Positions 15,847-24,618 of a stretch of DNA of 64,000 nucleotides are shown piece after piece. The DNA lies in the NCBI GenBank assembly GCA_038212215.1, contig JBBQUT010000026.1:6644-70643 (forward strand), written 5' to 3'. The stretch's first letter is position 1, and each line of letters starts with the position of its first letter. The notes under the pieces are model-generated. The model had not been told where the DNA came from, did no database searches, and saw only the letters and a list, made by a program, of their open reading frames with translations. A program made the position numbers and the translations under genes. This DNA comes from JALZAI01 sp038212215. Lineage in GTDB: Bacteria > Actinomycetota > Actinomycetes > Mycobacteriales > Jatrophihabitantaceae.

Positions 15847-16851
15847 ATGCGCGTAGTAGTGACTGGTGGCGCCGGGTTCATCGGTCGCCACGTCGTGGCG
15901 CAGTTGGTCGGGCGCGGCCACGACGTCCACGTACTCGACACCCGGTCGATCGAGTTGGGTGCGCGACTGACCCTTGGCGATGTGCGCGACCCTGAGGTGC
16001 TCCGACGGGTCGTGCACGCCGCCGACGTGGTCTGTCATCTCGCCGCCAAGGTCGGGCTCGGAGTGGACGTGCAGGACACCCCGGACTACGCCGACATCAA
16101 CGTGCGCGGCACCGCGACAGTGCTCGCGGCAATGGCTGATCAGCACGTGCGGCGGCTTGTGCTGGCGAGTTCGATGGTTGTCTACGGCGAAGGATTGGGC
16201 CGATGCGTAGAGCACGGGGCGGTGGCGCCCGGTGTGCGTGCCGAGGCCGATTTGCGGGCGGGCCGGTTCGACCCGGGTTGCCCGCAGTGCGGGAGCCCGC
16301 TCGCTTCGATCCTGATCGATGAGGACGGACAGCTCGACCCGCGCAACGCCTACGCGGCGAGCAAGCTCGCGCAAGAGCACTTCGCTTCCTCGTGGGCGCG
16401 CGCGGTCGACGGCAGCGTCGCTGCCTTGCGCTTTCACAACGTGTACGGACCCGGGATGCCGAAGGACACGCCGTACGCCGGAGTGGCTGCGATCTTCCGG
16501 TCCGCGCTCGTGCGCGGTGAGCCCCCCCGCGTGTTCGAGGACGGCTTGCAGCGTCGCGACTTCATCCACGTCCGCGACGTCGCAGCGGCGACCGTCGCAG
16601 CCATCGAACAGCACGAGAGCGGCATGGTTGCGCTCAATGTCGGCTCCGGAACTGCCCGCACGATCGGCGCGATGGCCGACGCACTTGCGCAAGCCGCAGG
16701 TGGGCCTGCGCCGCGCGTGACGGGCGAGTACCGGTTGGGCGATGTCCGGCACATCACGGCCGACTCGAGCCGGGTGCGGGCTCTGTTCGGCTGGCGCCCT
16801 CAGGTCGACTTCGCCGCGGGTGTCGGCGAGTTGATGCTCACCAGCGAGTGA
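15847..16851 (+). CDS. NAD-dependent epimerase/dehydratase (extended SDR)
   Basis: A 334-residue extended short-chain dehydrogenase for nucleotide sugars. The NAD site is TGGAGFIGRHV (G7-G10-G13), catalytic YxxxK is NAYAASKLAQEH, and GDVRDP contacts the cofactor. Before the active Tyr it has an insertion with CPQCG, a feature of the dTDP-L-rhamnose 4-epimerase-like subgroup, plus RRDFIHVRDVA near the C-terminal substrate domain. RBS AAAAGGG precedes the ATG. It presumably provides the sugar nucleotide for the neighbouring glycosyltransferases. Its 3' end overlaps the convergent GT-C-like gene by 14 nt. Confidence 0.92.
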   Translation: MRVVVTGGAGFIGRHVVAQLVGRGHDVHVLDTRSIELGARLTLGDVRDPEVLRRVVHAADVVCHLAAKVGLGVDVQDTPDYADINVRGTATVLAAMADQHVRRLVLASSMVVYGEGLGRCVEHGAVAPGVRAEADLRAGRFDPGCPQCGSPLASILIDEDGQLDPRNAYAASKLAQEHFASSWARAVDGSVAALRFHNVYGPGMPKDTPYAGVAAIFRSALVRGEPPRVFEDGLQRRDFIHVRDVAAATVAAIEQHESGMVALNVGSGTARTIGAMADALAQAAGGPAPRVTGEYRLGDVRHITADSSRVRALFGWRPQVDFAAGVGELMLTSE

Positions 16852-18184
16852 CCAGCAGCGTCTGGACGGCGATGCCGAGCGCGACTTGGCTGATGAGCGC
16901 CCGGCGCCGCCACGACTCGGGCACCAGCGCGGTGCCGAGTAGCAGCCACGGGACGAACGGCAACCAGATCCGCTCGGTCTCTGCCTTGCTCATCAGGGAG
17001 ACGTCGGCGAGGACGATGGACACCACCGCCGCGAGGGTGAGCACCACGATCGGCCTCGCCGCGGTGGCGCGCCGGTGTTGCACCGCAGCCGCGATGGACG
17101 CGCCGATGATCGGACCCGCGCAAAAGCACAGCGCAGCCAGATCGCCCCAGAGCCAATACGCCGCCGGACGGGTGGACGCGATGCCGCTGTTGTATCGCTC
17201 GCGAAGCACGGGAAGGGCCTGCCACCACGAGAAGCCGGCCGCGGCGAACGCCACCACGACGGCAAGCGCGGCCGTCGCTGCGGCGACGATCGGACGGAAG
17301 TTCCGCGCAGCGACGAGCACTGCGACGGCGAGAACCGCGAGAAGCACCAGGCCGTAGGACAGCAGCACACAGTAACCGAGCAGCAGCCCGGCGAGGACGC
17401 CCCACGTAACCAACCGCGCTCCGGTGCGCGCAGTCGCCGCGCACGCCAAGCAGCACAGCCCCCACGCAGCGACCGCCGCGAACACGGCGTCCGCCGACAC
17501 GGCTAGCCAGACCGCGGCCGGCCCCACCGTGAGGACGGGAGCAATCCGCCGGGCGGCATCGCCGGCACCCAGGCGGCGCAGCGTCACGAGCACCGCCAGT
17601 GGTGTCGTCGCCGCGATGAGCACGACCGTCCAGCCCGCCGCCAGTCCGCCACCGAGTCCGACCGCGACAAGCAGCACGAAGAACAGCAGCGCCCCGGGTG
17701 GATGGCCGGCCACATGCGTCGTCCACGAATGCGCGTTCGTCGCAGCGATGCGCGAGACGAATTCGTGCAGGGTAGCCGACACGCTCGTCACGCCACGCGC
17801 GGTCGGAAGGTACTCGTTGTGGTCGGTGAGCACGCCGCTGATGCCCGCCCACCCGTCGACGGTGGCCAGGCTGGCCATCCATGCGACCCCCGCGGCAAAG
17901 GTCACGGCGAGCAGACGCGGCCACGCGAGCGACGCACTCCACCTCGGCAGCCGGCGCACCGCGGCGATTGCGATGAGGACGGCCGGCAGGGACCCGGCCC
18001 CCACCCGCGGCTGCCACCGCGAGCTCAACGGCGCAAAACTGTTCGCGTGGACGTGCCACTGGAACATTGCAGGCACGATGAGCGCCAGCAGCATCAGCGC
18101 AACGGCAAGAACGACCCCACGGCCGGGCCGGTCGAGCCGCTGCCAACGCGCCGGGATGCGCCTTCGCTCAGTCGTCGACGTCAC
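16838..18184 (-). CDS. Multipass membrane protein, GT-C glycosyltransferase-like
   Basis: A 448-residue, very hydrophobic protein with about eleven membrane helices. The first large extracytoplasmic loop contains TDHNEYLPTARGV and a Trp/His-rich THVAGHPPGALLFFVLL. This layout, with an acidic residue in loop 1 and HPPG before the next helix, resembles actinobacterial polyprenyl-phosphate-dependent mannosyl/arabinosyl transferases. No exact family is assigned. Co-location with a GT2 and a sugar-nucleotide epimerase supports a role in envelope glycan or glycolipid assembly, by inference. Confidence 0.75.
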   Translation of the reverse strand: MTSTTERRRIPARWQRLDRPGRGVVLAVALMLLALIVPAMFQWHVHANSFAPLSSRWQPRVGAGSLPAVLIAIAAVRRLPRWSASLAWPRLLAVTFAAGVAWMASLATVDGWAGISGVLTDHNEYLPTARGVTSVSATLHEFVSRIAATNAHSWTTHVAGHPPGALLFFVLLVAVGLGGGLAAGWTVVLIAATTPLAVLVTLRRLGAGDAARRIAPVLTVGPAAVWLAVSADAVFAAVAAWGLCCLACAATARTGARLVTWGVLAGLLLGYCVLLSYGLVLLAVLAVAVLVAARNFRPIVAAATAALAVVVAFAAAGFSWWQALPVLRERYNSGIASTRPAAYWLWGDLAALCFCAGPIIGASIAAAVQHRRATAARPIVVLTLAAVVSIVLADVSLMSKAETERIWLPFVPWLLLGTALVPESWRRRALISQVALGIAVQTLLVTRW

Positions 18185-18275
18185 TTGGCTGACGCTAACG
18201 CCGCAGCACCCGCCAGATACTTACGAACCGATGACAGGCACCGTCGAGAAGACCCGGCGCACATACGATGCTGGC

Positions 18276-18953
18276 ATGTCGCGTGTGCTCGTTGTCGATG
18301 ATGACGAGACGATTGCGACCGTTGTGCGCGATTACCTCGAGCGGGCCGGACACCACGCCGCCTACGCGCGTGACGGGCGCACCGCGCTGAAACGGATCGA
18401 ATCCGATCCGCCGGACCTCGTCGTGCTCGACATCATGCTTCCCGAGGTCGACGGGCTCGAGGTCTGTCGCCAGGTGCGCGCCACGCGTCCCGACCTGCCG
18501 ATCATCATGCTGACCGCGTTAGGGGAGGCCGAGGATCGCATCGCCGGGCTCGAGGTCGGCGCCGACGACTATGTGACGAAGCCTTTCTCACCGCGCGAGT
18601 TGGTCCTGCGCATCGATTCGGTGCTGCGCCGCACCGCGCCGGTGCGGCCCGACCGCGCATTGACCGCAGGTTCGATCACCGTCGATCGCGCCGCACGGCG
18701 CGCTACGCGTGACGGCGTCGAACTGAGCCTCACCGTCCGCGAACTCGAACTGCTCGCCTACCTGATGCAACATCCCGACGTCGCCCTCTCGCGCGATCAG
18801 CTCATGCGCGAGGTGTGGGGGTGGACCTTCGGTGATCAGTCGACGGTGACCGTGCACATCAGACGGCTGCGCGAGAAGGTCGAGGACGATCCGACCGCCC
18901 CGGCGTTGATCAAGACCGTGTGGGGTATCGGGTATCGGCTGGAGCTACCGTGA
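18276..18953 (+). CDS. OmpR/PhoB-family response regulator
   Basis: A 225-residue two-domain regulator. Receiver: VDDDE acidic pocket, phospho-acceptor D52 in VVLDIMLPEVDG, T80 and K102 (DDYVTKPFS). C-terminal winged helix: LSLTVRELELLAYLMQHP, SRDQLMREVWGW and TVTVHIRRLREKVEDDP. The start is ATG 18276 (MSRVLVVDDD); a long upstream frame continues to 17424 but is the shadow of the membrane gene. Its stop overlaps the GTG of the histidine kinase by 3 nt (GTGA), so both are made together. Confidence 0.95.
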   Translation: MSRVLVVDDDETIATVVRDYLERAGHHAAYARDGRTALKRIESDPPDLVVLDIMLPEVDGLEVCRQVRATRPDLPIIMLTALGEAEDRIAGLEVGADDYVTKPFSPRELVLRIDSVLRRTAPVRPDRALTAGSITVDRAARRATRDGVELSLTVRELELLAYLMQHPDVALSRDQLMREVWGWTFGDQSTVTVHIRRLREKVEDDPTAPALIKTVWGIGYRLELP

Positions 18954-20068
18954 CCCTGAGCCTCGCCAACGTCGCGTGGGCGTTGCTCTGGTCGGCCGCT
19001 GCCGCGATTGCAGTCTGGTTCGTGCTTCTTCCGGTACGTCGGCGCGCCCTCCTCGGTGTGCTGAGCTCCGTGGTGCTGACCGGCACTGCTGCCTCGTTGG
19101 GTGCCATGCTCAGCGCGGTCCACGCGATGTTGCTGCCGACGTCCGAACTGGTGACCGTCGTCGTGTTGACGGTGCTCGCCGGTGTGATCGGCACGGTGGC
19201 TGCCGGCGCGGCAGCCAGGCGGCTGGCCCAGGACAACCGGCTGCTGCACTCCGCTGTCGCCGACCTCGCCGCGGGGCGCGTGCCGGCAACCAGCGGCCGT
19301 CCGCTTACTGCGGAACTCGAGCGACTGCGAACGGACCTGGCGTCGACGGCGCGTGCGCTCAGCGAGACGCGCGATCGTGAGCGCGGCCTCGAGGCCGCCC
19401 GCCGCGAACTCGTGTCGTGGGTGAGTCACGACCTGCGCACGCCGCTGGCCGGGCTTCGCGCGATCGCCGAAGCGCTCGAGGACGGCATTGCCGACGATCC
19501 GTCCTCGTACTACAAGCAGATCAGCTCCGCGGTGGACCGGCTCAACGACATGGTCGACGACCTGTTCGATCTCTCCCGCATCCAGGCCGGCGACATCCGC
19601 CCTGCGACCGAGACGGTGTCCCTCGACGACCTGGCCTCGGACGTGCTCGTCGCGCTGGCACCGCTCGCGCGGACGAGCGGCGTCACGCTGCGCGGCACTC
19701 CGGCAGGAAGCGCCTTCGTCCGCGGCGATGCCGCGCAACTCGACCGGGCCGTGACCAACCTCGTCGCGAACGCGATCCGCCACACGGCTACCGGCGGTGC
19801 GGTGACGATCTGCGTCGACCTCGCCCAACAGGATGCCCGGGTCAGCGTCAGCGACGAGTGCGGCGGTATCCCCGAAGCGGACCTGCCGCGCGTCTTCGAC
19901 GTCGGGTTCCGCGGCGAGTCGGCCCGCACGCCACACGACGACGGCACCGCAGGCGCCGGCCTGGGACTGGCAATCGCCCGCGGCATCGTGGAAGCGCATC
20001 ACGGCACCGTCGCTGTGGCGAATCATGGCGCCGGCTGCACGTTCCGGCTCGCACTTCCGCTCGTGTAA
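18950..20068 (+). CDS. Membrane sensor histidine kinase
   Basis: A 372-residue sensor kinase with three or four membrane helices in the first ~90 residues and only short loops, so it probably senses within or at the membrane. Then comes a HAMP-like/coiled linker, the dimerisation H-box WVSHDLRTPLAGLRAI with phospho-acceptor H160, N-box NLVANAIRHTATGG, G1 DECGGIPEADLPRVF and G2 AGAGLGLAIARGIV. GTG start inside the regulator's stop. With the response regulator it likely controls the adjoining redox/glycosyltransferase genes, a guess from position. Confidence 0.93.
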   Translation: MTLSLANVAWALLWSAAAAIAVWFVLLPVRRRALLGVLSSVVLTGTAASLGAMLSAVHAMLLPTSELVTVVVLTVLAGVIGTVAAGAAARRLAQDNRLLHSAVADLAAGRVPATSGRPLTAELERLRTDLASTARALSETRDRERGLEAARRELVSWVSHDLRTPLAGLRAIAEALEDGIADDPSSYYKQISSAVDRLNDMVDDLFDLSRIQAGDIRPATETVSLDDLASDVLVALAPLARTSGVTLRGTPAGSAFVRGDAAQLDRAVTNLVANAIRHTATGGAVTICVDLAQQDARVSVSDECGGIPEADLPRVFDVGFRGESARTPHDDGTAGAGLGLAIARGIVEAHHGTVAVANHGAGCTFRLALPLV

Positions 20069-20136
20069 GCCGTATGAGGAGTTGACTGATCGCGCCGTCG
20101 GCGGGACGCTCAGAGTCTCTGTGGAGGAGCAAATCG

Positions 20137-20463
20137 ATGGCAAAGTTTGCCCTGTTCTTCACGTACACCGGCGCGACGATCAAGGGCCTGATGGACAACC
20201 CGGGCGATCGCGCTGCCGCCGTACGCGCGACCTGTGAGGCCGCGGGCGGACGGATGGACGGCTACTACGTGATGTTCGGCGCGTGGGACGGATTTGTGCT
20301 CGCCGATCTGCCCGACAGCAGGGCAGCAGCGGCCATCAGCTTGGCGGTGAGCAGCACGGGGGCGTTCGGCCATGTCGAGACGCACGAACTTCTCGATGCG
20401 GAGGAGTTCACGAGCGTTCTCGACACAGCATCGCGTCTGACCTACAGGCCGGCGGGGCAGTAG
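20137..20463 (+). CDS. GYD-domain small protein
   Basis: A 108-residue ferredoxin-like-fold protein of the GYD family: KFALFFTYTGATIKGLMDNPGDR opening segment, central GRMDGYYVMFGAWDGFVLADLPD and VETHELLDAEEF near the end. Function of the family is unknown; fold relatives include EthD and antibiotic-biosynthesis monooxygenases. ATG with a strong GGAGGAG site 9 nt upstream. It lies 68 nt after the kinase and may be separately transcribed. Confidence 0.85.
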   Translation: MAKFALFFTYTGATIKGLMDNPGDRAAAVRATCEAAGGRMDGYYVMFGAWDGFVLADLPDSRAAAAISLAVSSTGAFGHVETHELLDAEEFTSVLDTASRLTYRPAGQ

Positions 20464-20615
20464 CCGGGTCCGACACCCCGCGGTCGGCGACACCCGGACG
20501 CGGACTTGAGATCCCACCGCTCCGCGCGTCGCTGACAATGGACTCGACACGGGTCGCGGTGGCTCCGGGCGCGCCAATTGTCTGTCGAGATGAAAGCGCT
20601 GGCAGGCTGGGGCGC

Positions 20616-21632
20616 ATGTTGACGTCGGAAATCACGGCCACGGACTACCACACGGGCGGGGAACCGTTTCGTATCGTGGCCGATCTGCCGGTCGAGATTG
20701 CGGGGCGCAATGTGGCCGAGCGGCGTGCAGGCGCGATCGAGGACGCCGAGGTTCAATGGCTGCGCGCGGTGCTGTGCTCGGAGCCGCGCGGGCATGCGGA
20801 CATGTACGGCGGGTTCGTGGTGCCGCCGGACGACGAGGGCGCGGATCTGGGTGTGCTGTTCTGGCACAAGGACGGTTTCTCGACCGCTTGTGGGCACGGC
20901 ACGATCGCGCTGGGTGCGTGGGCGGTGCAGACGGGTCGGGTTGCGGCCCCGCGGACCGGAAGCGTGGACGTGCGGATCGATGTGCCCTCGGGACGGGTGA
21001 CGGCACGGGTGCACCGTGCGGACGGGCGGGTGGTGGCTGTCGATTTCCTCAGCGTGCCGAGCTGGGTGATCGCCCACGATGTGGCTGTCACGACGACGCG
21101 CGGCGAGGTGCTCGTGACGGTGGCCTACGGCGGGGCGATCTACGCGACACTGCCCGCCGCCCAAGTGGGTCTGTCGGTCAGCCCTGAGCACCTCGCTGAC
21201 CTGATCGCTGTCGGCCGGGAGATCAAGTGGGCCCTCAACGACACCGAGCACGCCGTGCACCCGTCCGATCCACGGTTGAACGGCGTCTACGGCACCATCT
21301 GGTTCGACGAGCTCGGCGACACCGTCGGGCAGGTGCACCAGCGCAACGTCACGATCTTCGCCGACGGCGAGGTCGACCGGTCCCCGTGCGGCTCGGGCAC
21401 CTGCGCCCGCCTCGCGGTCCTCGCCGCACAGGGCTGCCTGTCCGCCGGGACGGTGCTGCGCCACGACTCGATCATCGGCAGCACCTTCATCGCGACGGTG
21501 CTTGAGGACGTCGACGTGGATGGCCGCGCCGGGGTCGTTGCGCAAGTGTCGGGAATGGCATATCGCACCGGTGAGCACGTGTTCTGCATCGACGCGCACG
21601 ATCCGCTGGTTCCCGGGTTCGTGCTGCGGTGA
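20616..21632 (+). CDS. Proline racemase-family enzyme (hydroxyproline epimerase / proline racemase)
   Basis: A 338-residue member of the proline racemase fold. It has both catalytic cysteines: C92 in STACGHG and C258 in DRSPCGSGT. trans-3-hydroxy-L-proline dehydratases carry Thr at the second position, so the Cys/Cys pair points to racemase or 4-hydroxyproline 2-epimerase chemistry. DYHTGGEPFRIV at the start is the family's substrate-phosphate-like loop. The next gene overlaps it by 4 nt (GTGA) and encodes an ornithine-cyclodeaminase-type reductase, a common partner in hydroxyproline or D-amino-acid breakdown. Start chosen at ATG 20616, where family homology begins. Confidence 0.88.
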   Translation: MLTSEITATDYHTGGEPFRIVADLPVEIAGRNVAERRAGAIEDAEVQWLRAVLCSEPRGHADMYGGFVVPPDDEGADLGVLFWHKDGFSTACGHGTIALGAWAVQTGRVAAPRTGSVDVRIDVPSGRVTARVHRADGRVVAVDFLSVPSWVIAHDVAVTTTRGEVLVTVAYGGAIYATLPAAQVGLSVSPEHLADLIAVGREIKWALNDTEHAVHPSDPRLNGVYGTIWFDELGDTVGQVHQRNVTIFADGEVDRSPCGSGTCARLAVLAAQGCLSAGTVLRHDSIIGSTFIATVLEDVDVDGRAGVVAQVSGMAYRTGEHVFCIDAHDPLVPGFVLR

Positions 21633-22540
21633 GGTTCCTCGATGCGAGCGCGGTCGCATCGCTCGGGCCTGCCGCCGCAGTGCACGCCATCCTCGACGCC
21701 CTGCGCGGCGGGCTCGACCCCGCCACCGACCCGGCCCGCGTCTCGGTCGAGCTGGGTCACGGCCAGTTTCTGCTCATGCCCTCGCACACCGCAGCGGCGG
21801 CAGGGGTCAAGGTGGTCACCGTCGCCCCCGACAACCCGCACCGCGGGCTCCCCCGCATCGAGGCCGTCTACCTGTTCTTTGACGGCGACACTCTCGCGCT
21901 ACGCGCGATCCTCGACGGCACCGCGCTCACCACGCTGCGGACGCCGGCGGTCTCCGTCGCGGCAATCCTCGCCCGGCTACCGGAGCGGGCGCTGCGCGTG
22001 GCAATGCTAGGGGCCGGTCCCCAGGCTGTCGGACACCTGTCCACCCTGGCCGCGCTCCACCCGATCGCCGCGGCCACCTACCTGGTCCGTGACCCGGCGC
22101 AGACCCCTTTGCCGGCCGTTGCCCTGGGCGGGCCGCACGCGCAGCGCGCCCTGTCATCGGCGGACGTCGTGATCTGCGCGACCTCAGCCCGCACGCCGCT
22201 GTTCGACTCCGCCCTCCTGCGCGACGACGCCGTCGTCATCGCCGTCGGTTCACACGAGCGCGACGCCCGCGAACTGGACGCGGCACTGCTCGGCCGCGCC
22301 GCCGTCGTGGTCGAAGACGTCGCCACCGCCCTGCGCGAAGCCGGGGACGTGACCCTGGCCATCGCCGACGGCACACTCGACCCAACTGACCTGCTCCCCC
22401 TGCGCGACGTCATCACCGCCACCGTCGAGCTGCCGACCGACCGGCCGCTGGTGTTCAAAGGCGTCGGGATGTCCTGGCAGGACATCGTCATCGCCACGGC
22501 TGTTATGCGGCACATCGACGCGCCCACGCCGGGCGAATGA
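21629..22540 (+). CDS. Ornithine cyclodeaminase/mu-crystallin-family protein (probable pyrroline-2-carboxylate reductase)
   Basis: A 303-residue NAD(P)-dependent protein of the OCD/mu-crystallin family. It shows the GVKVVTVAPDNP substrate-pocket strand, the TALTTLRTPAVSVAA helix with the Arg that binds carboxylate, a Rossmann AMLGAGPQAVGHL and the FKGVGMSWQDIVIA end helix. Beside a proline-racemase-family enzyme, reduction of 1-pyrroline-2-carboxylate to proline is the likeliest role; this is by family and context, not proved. GTG start in the stop of the racemase gene. Confidence 0.87.
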   Translation: MRFLDASAVASLGPAAAVHAILDALRGGLDPATDPARVSVELGHGQFLLMPSHTAAAAGVKVVTVAPDNPHRGLPRIEAVYLFFDGDTLALRAILDGTALTTLRTPAVSVAAILARLPERALRVAMLGAGPQAVGHLSTLAALHPIAAATYLVRDPAQTPLPAVALGGPHAQRALSSADVVICATSARTPLFDSALLRDDAVVIAVGSHERDARELDAALLGRAAVVVEDVATALREAGDVTLAIADGTLDPTDLLPLRDVITATVELPTDRPLVFKGVGMSWQDIVIATAVMRHIDAPTPGE

Positions 22541-22613
22541 CCGACGGCGACCCGTCCGAGCGGTTGCACGGCCTGCCCCCAAACCCGTCAGCCGTCCGGG
22601 CAGTTGATAGCGC

Positions 22614-23819
22614 TCAGCCGTCCTTTGAAAGGCTCGGGTTCCATCTGATGTAGAGCATGGTGGCGTCGTCTCGTAGCCGCACTTGGGCGTGCTCAAGCGT
22701 GGATCGGACCAGGCGGCGGATGACTTCTTGGGGGGCTCCACCGGCTCGATGTTCTCGTTCGAGCAGGTCACGTAAACGGTCTTCGCCGAAATGTTCGCCG
22801 TCGGGATCTCGGGCTTCGGTGACGCCGTCGGTGTAAAACAGAATCCCGTCGCCAGGTTCCACCGACACCTCCGTCAGGGTGCCCACGACGGCGCCGAGTC
22901 CGCCGACCCCGAGCGGCACCCCGGGCCGGATGTCGACGGGCGGAAGTGTGCTGCCGCGCCTGACGACGATCGGTTGTGGATGCCCACACGTGAGCCAGCT
23001 CAGTTGGCCGGTTTCGATGTGCACGCGCGCGAACAGTGCGGTGGCAAAGGTCGAAGGGCCGGGAAACGACCGGGTTGCCGCGTCCAGTGACGTGGCGATC
23101 TCAGGTAGATCCTGCCCCTCGCGACGGCTGTGCCGATACGCGCCCACGAGCAGGGACCCGAGGATTGCACTGGTGAGGCCGTGACCCATGGCGTCGAACA
23201 TCGCGACATCCAGGATGCCGTCGTTGACGGCGTAGTCGAAGCAGTCGCCACCAACTTCATAGGCGGGTTCAAGCAGCCCGGCCAGGGTGGTGCCGCCGCT
23301 GGTGAACGAAAGCGGCGGTAACAGCGACCATTGCATTTCCGCGGCGAGGCCCATGTCGTGGCGGCGGCGCAGCAGGTGCGGCAGGTCGGTGTAATGGGCA
23401 CTGGCCATCACCAGATAGGCCGCAGCGAGGCCCAGCTCAATGCAGAAGTACTCGACGTCCGCATCAAAGACCGGGACCGTCATCGCCAGCACCCCGACCT
23501 TGTTCGCCCGCTCCAGCACCGGCACCCACACCTGCCAGGTGTCGCCGCGCTGGGCTGACAGCACGGTCGCGCTCTGAAACGCACGCCCGGCCATCGACCC
23601 CTCAACACTGACTACCTCAGGGTGTTGCCCGTGCGGAAGGACATCGGGGTGAGGCATCAACGTTGCGTGTTCATAGTCGATCAGATACAGCACCAGATCC
23701 GTGGCACCGAGGGCAGCCGTGGCCGTCATCAGTGTTTCCACGATCGCATCCGGCTCTGCCGTCTGTTGAGCCAGCAGCAGCCGTCCGATCGGACGCTCGG
23801 ACCGCTCGAGCACGCTCAC
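22614..23819 (-). CDS. GAF-SpoIIE serine phosphatase
   Basis: A 401-residue phosphatase. Residues ~20-150 look like a GAF sensor (VYLIDYEH-type strands, GSMAGRAFQSATV). After a linker, a SpoIIE/PP2C domain has the metal residues in YEVGGDCFDY, MFDAMGHGLTSA, FYTDGVTEARDP and RDDATMLYIRW. Regulators like this dephosphorylate STAS anti-anti-sigma proteins; none is encoded in the window, so the partner is elsewhere. It is convergent with the OCD-family gene. Confidence 0.92.
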   Translation of the reverse strand: MSVLERSERPIGRLLLAQQTAEPDAIVETLMTATAALGATDLVLYLIDYEHATLMPHPDVLPHGQHPEVVSVEGSMAGRAFQSATVLSAQRGDTWQVWVPVLERANKVGVLAMTVPVFDADVEYFCIELGLAAAYLVMASAHYTDLPHLLRRRHDMGLAAEMQWSLLPPLSFTSGGTTLAGLLEPAYEVGGDCFDYAVNDGILDVAMFDAMGHGLTSAILGSLLVGAYRHSRREGQDLPEIATSLDAATRSFPGPSTFATALFARVHIETGQLSWLTCGHPQPIVVRRGSTLPPVDIRPGVPLGVGGLGAVVGTLTEVSVEPGDGILFYTDGVTEARDPDGEHFGEDRLRDLLEREHRAGGAPQEVIRRLVRSTLEHAQVRLRDDATMLYIRWNPSLSKDG

Positions 23820-23966
23820 CTCCGGACCAGCACTGAACGCTCAGCGTCGTCAACCTACGGCATCCGCGCAACGATCACTGCGCACTACCGTCGCGCGAAG
23901 CCGCACGTCACCGTCCCGCTCGAAGGCGGTGCTCGGATTCGCCTCGCCAGCCCGTCCCGCAGTCTG

Positions 23967-24545
23967 CTAAGCGCCTCGGACGACCTCGTAGGTGAGGGAG
24001 CTGAGGTTGTCACCGACGGACTCCGCGTTCAGGAGGCGAAGCGAGGTCTTGTCACTGGTCTCGCCGAACAGGCGCTCGCCCGCCCCGAGCACAACCGGGA
24101 AGACGATCAGCCGCAGCTCATCGACCAGGTCATGCTCCATCAGCGTGCGCACAAGCTGCCGGCTGGCGTAGACGACGATCTCGCCGTCGCGCTCCTGCTT
24201 CAGCTTTGCGACCTCCGCGACTACCTCGCCGGTGAGGACGGTCGAGTTGGTCCACACCGGATCGACCAGCGTTGATGACACCACGTACTTGGGAAGCTTG
24301 TTCAACCTGTCCGCCCAGTCGCCGCTGCGCGCCACCCACCGCGACCCGAAGTACTCGTCGCTGCGCCGACCCAAAAGCAGCGCGTCGGCACCCAGCGCCT
24401 CGGCGAACTCGATTTTGGCCCACGCTTCGCGGTCGTGGCCGATGAACTGCTGGAACCAGCCGCCGTGCGTGCAGCCCTCCTCACCGGTCGGGTCCTGGAC
24501 GACTCCGTCGAGCGACATGTTCTCGCTGACCACGATCTTTCCCAT
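23967..24545 (-). CDS. Dihydrofolate reductase-fold protein (RibD C-terminal/DfrA-like)
   Basis: A 192-residue protein of the DHFR/RibD-C family: KIVVSENMSLDGVVQDP at the N-terminus, DALLLGRRSDEYFGSRW, a KYVVSSTLVDPVWTNSTVL strand pair and VVYASRQLVRTLMEHDLVDELRL near the end. Start at ATG 24545, preceded by GGGAGA; an upstream ATG (24593) would add 16 residues but has no ribosome site. These proteins are common, poorly characterised NADPH-binding reductases. It lies 74 nt downstream of the ECF sigma gene and may share its transcript. Confidence 0.9.
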   Translation of the reverse strand: MGKIVVSENMSLDGVVQDPTGEEGCTHGGWFQQFIGHDREAWAKIEFAEALGADALLLGRRSDEYFGSRWVARSGDWADRLNKLPKYVVSSTLVDPVWTNSTVLTGEVVAEVAKLKQERDGEIVVYASRQLVRTLMEHDLVDELRLIVFPVVLGAGERLFGETSDKTSLRLLNAESVGDNLSSLTYEVVRGA

Positions 24546-24618
24546 TTCGGTTCTCCCGGTCGTTGGCATTGTTTCGGTGGCAGCCGCGGTCATCGACCGG
24601 CGGCGCGAGGTGGTGGAG

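Noticed and set aside
17424..18275. Long plus-strand frame in front of the response regulator
   Set aside because: It is antisense to the GT-C-like membrane gene; homology begins only at MSRVLVVDDD (18276).
20283..20615. Extension of the proline racemase gene upstream
   Set aside because: It overlaps the GYD gene in another frame and has no homology; the family starts at 20616.
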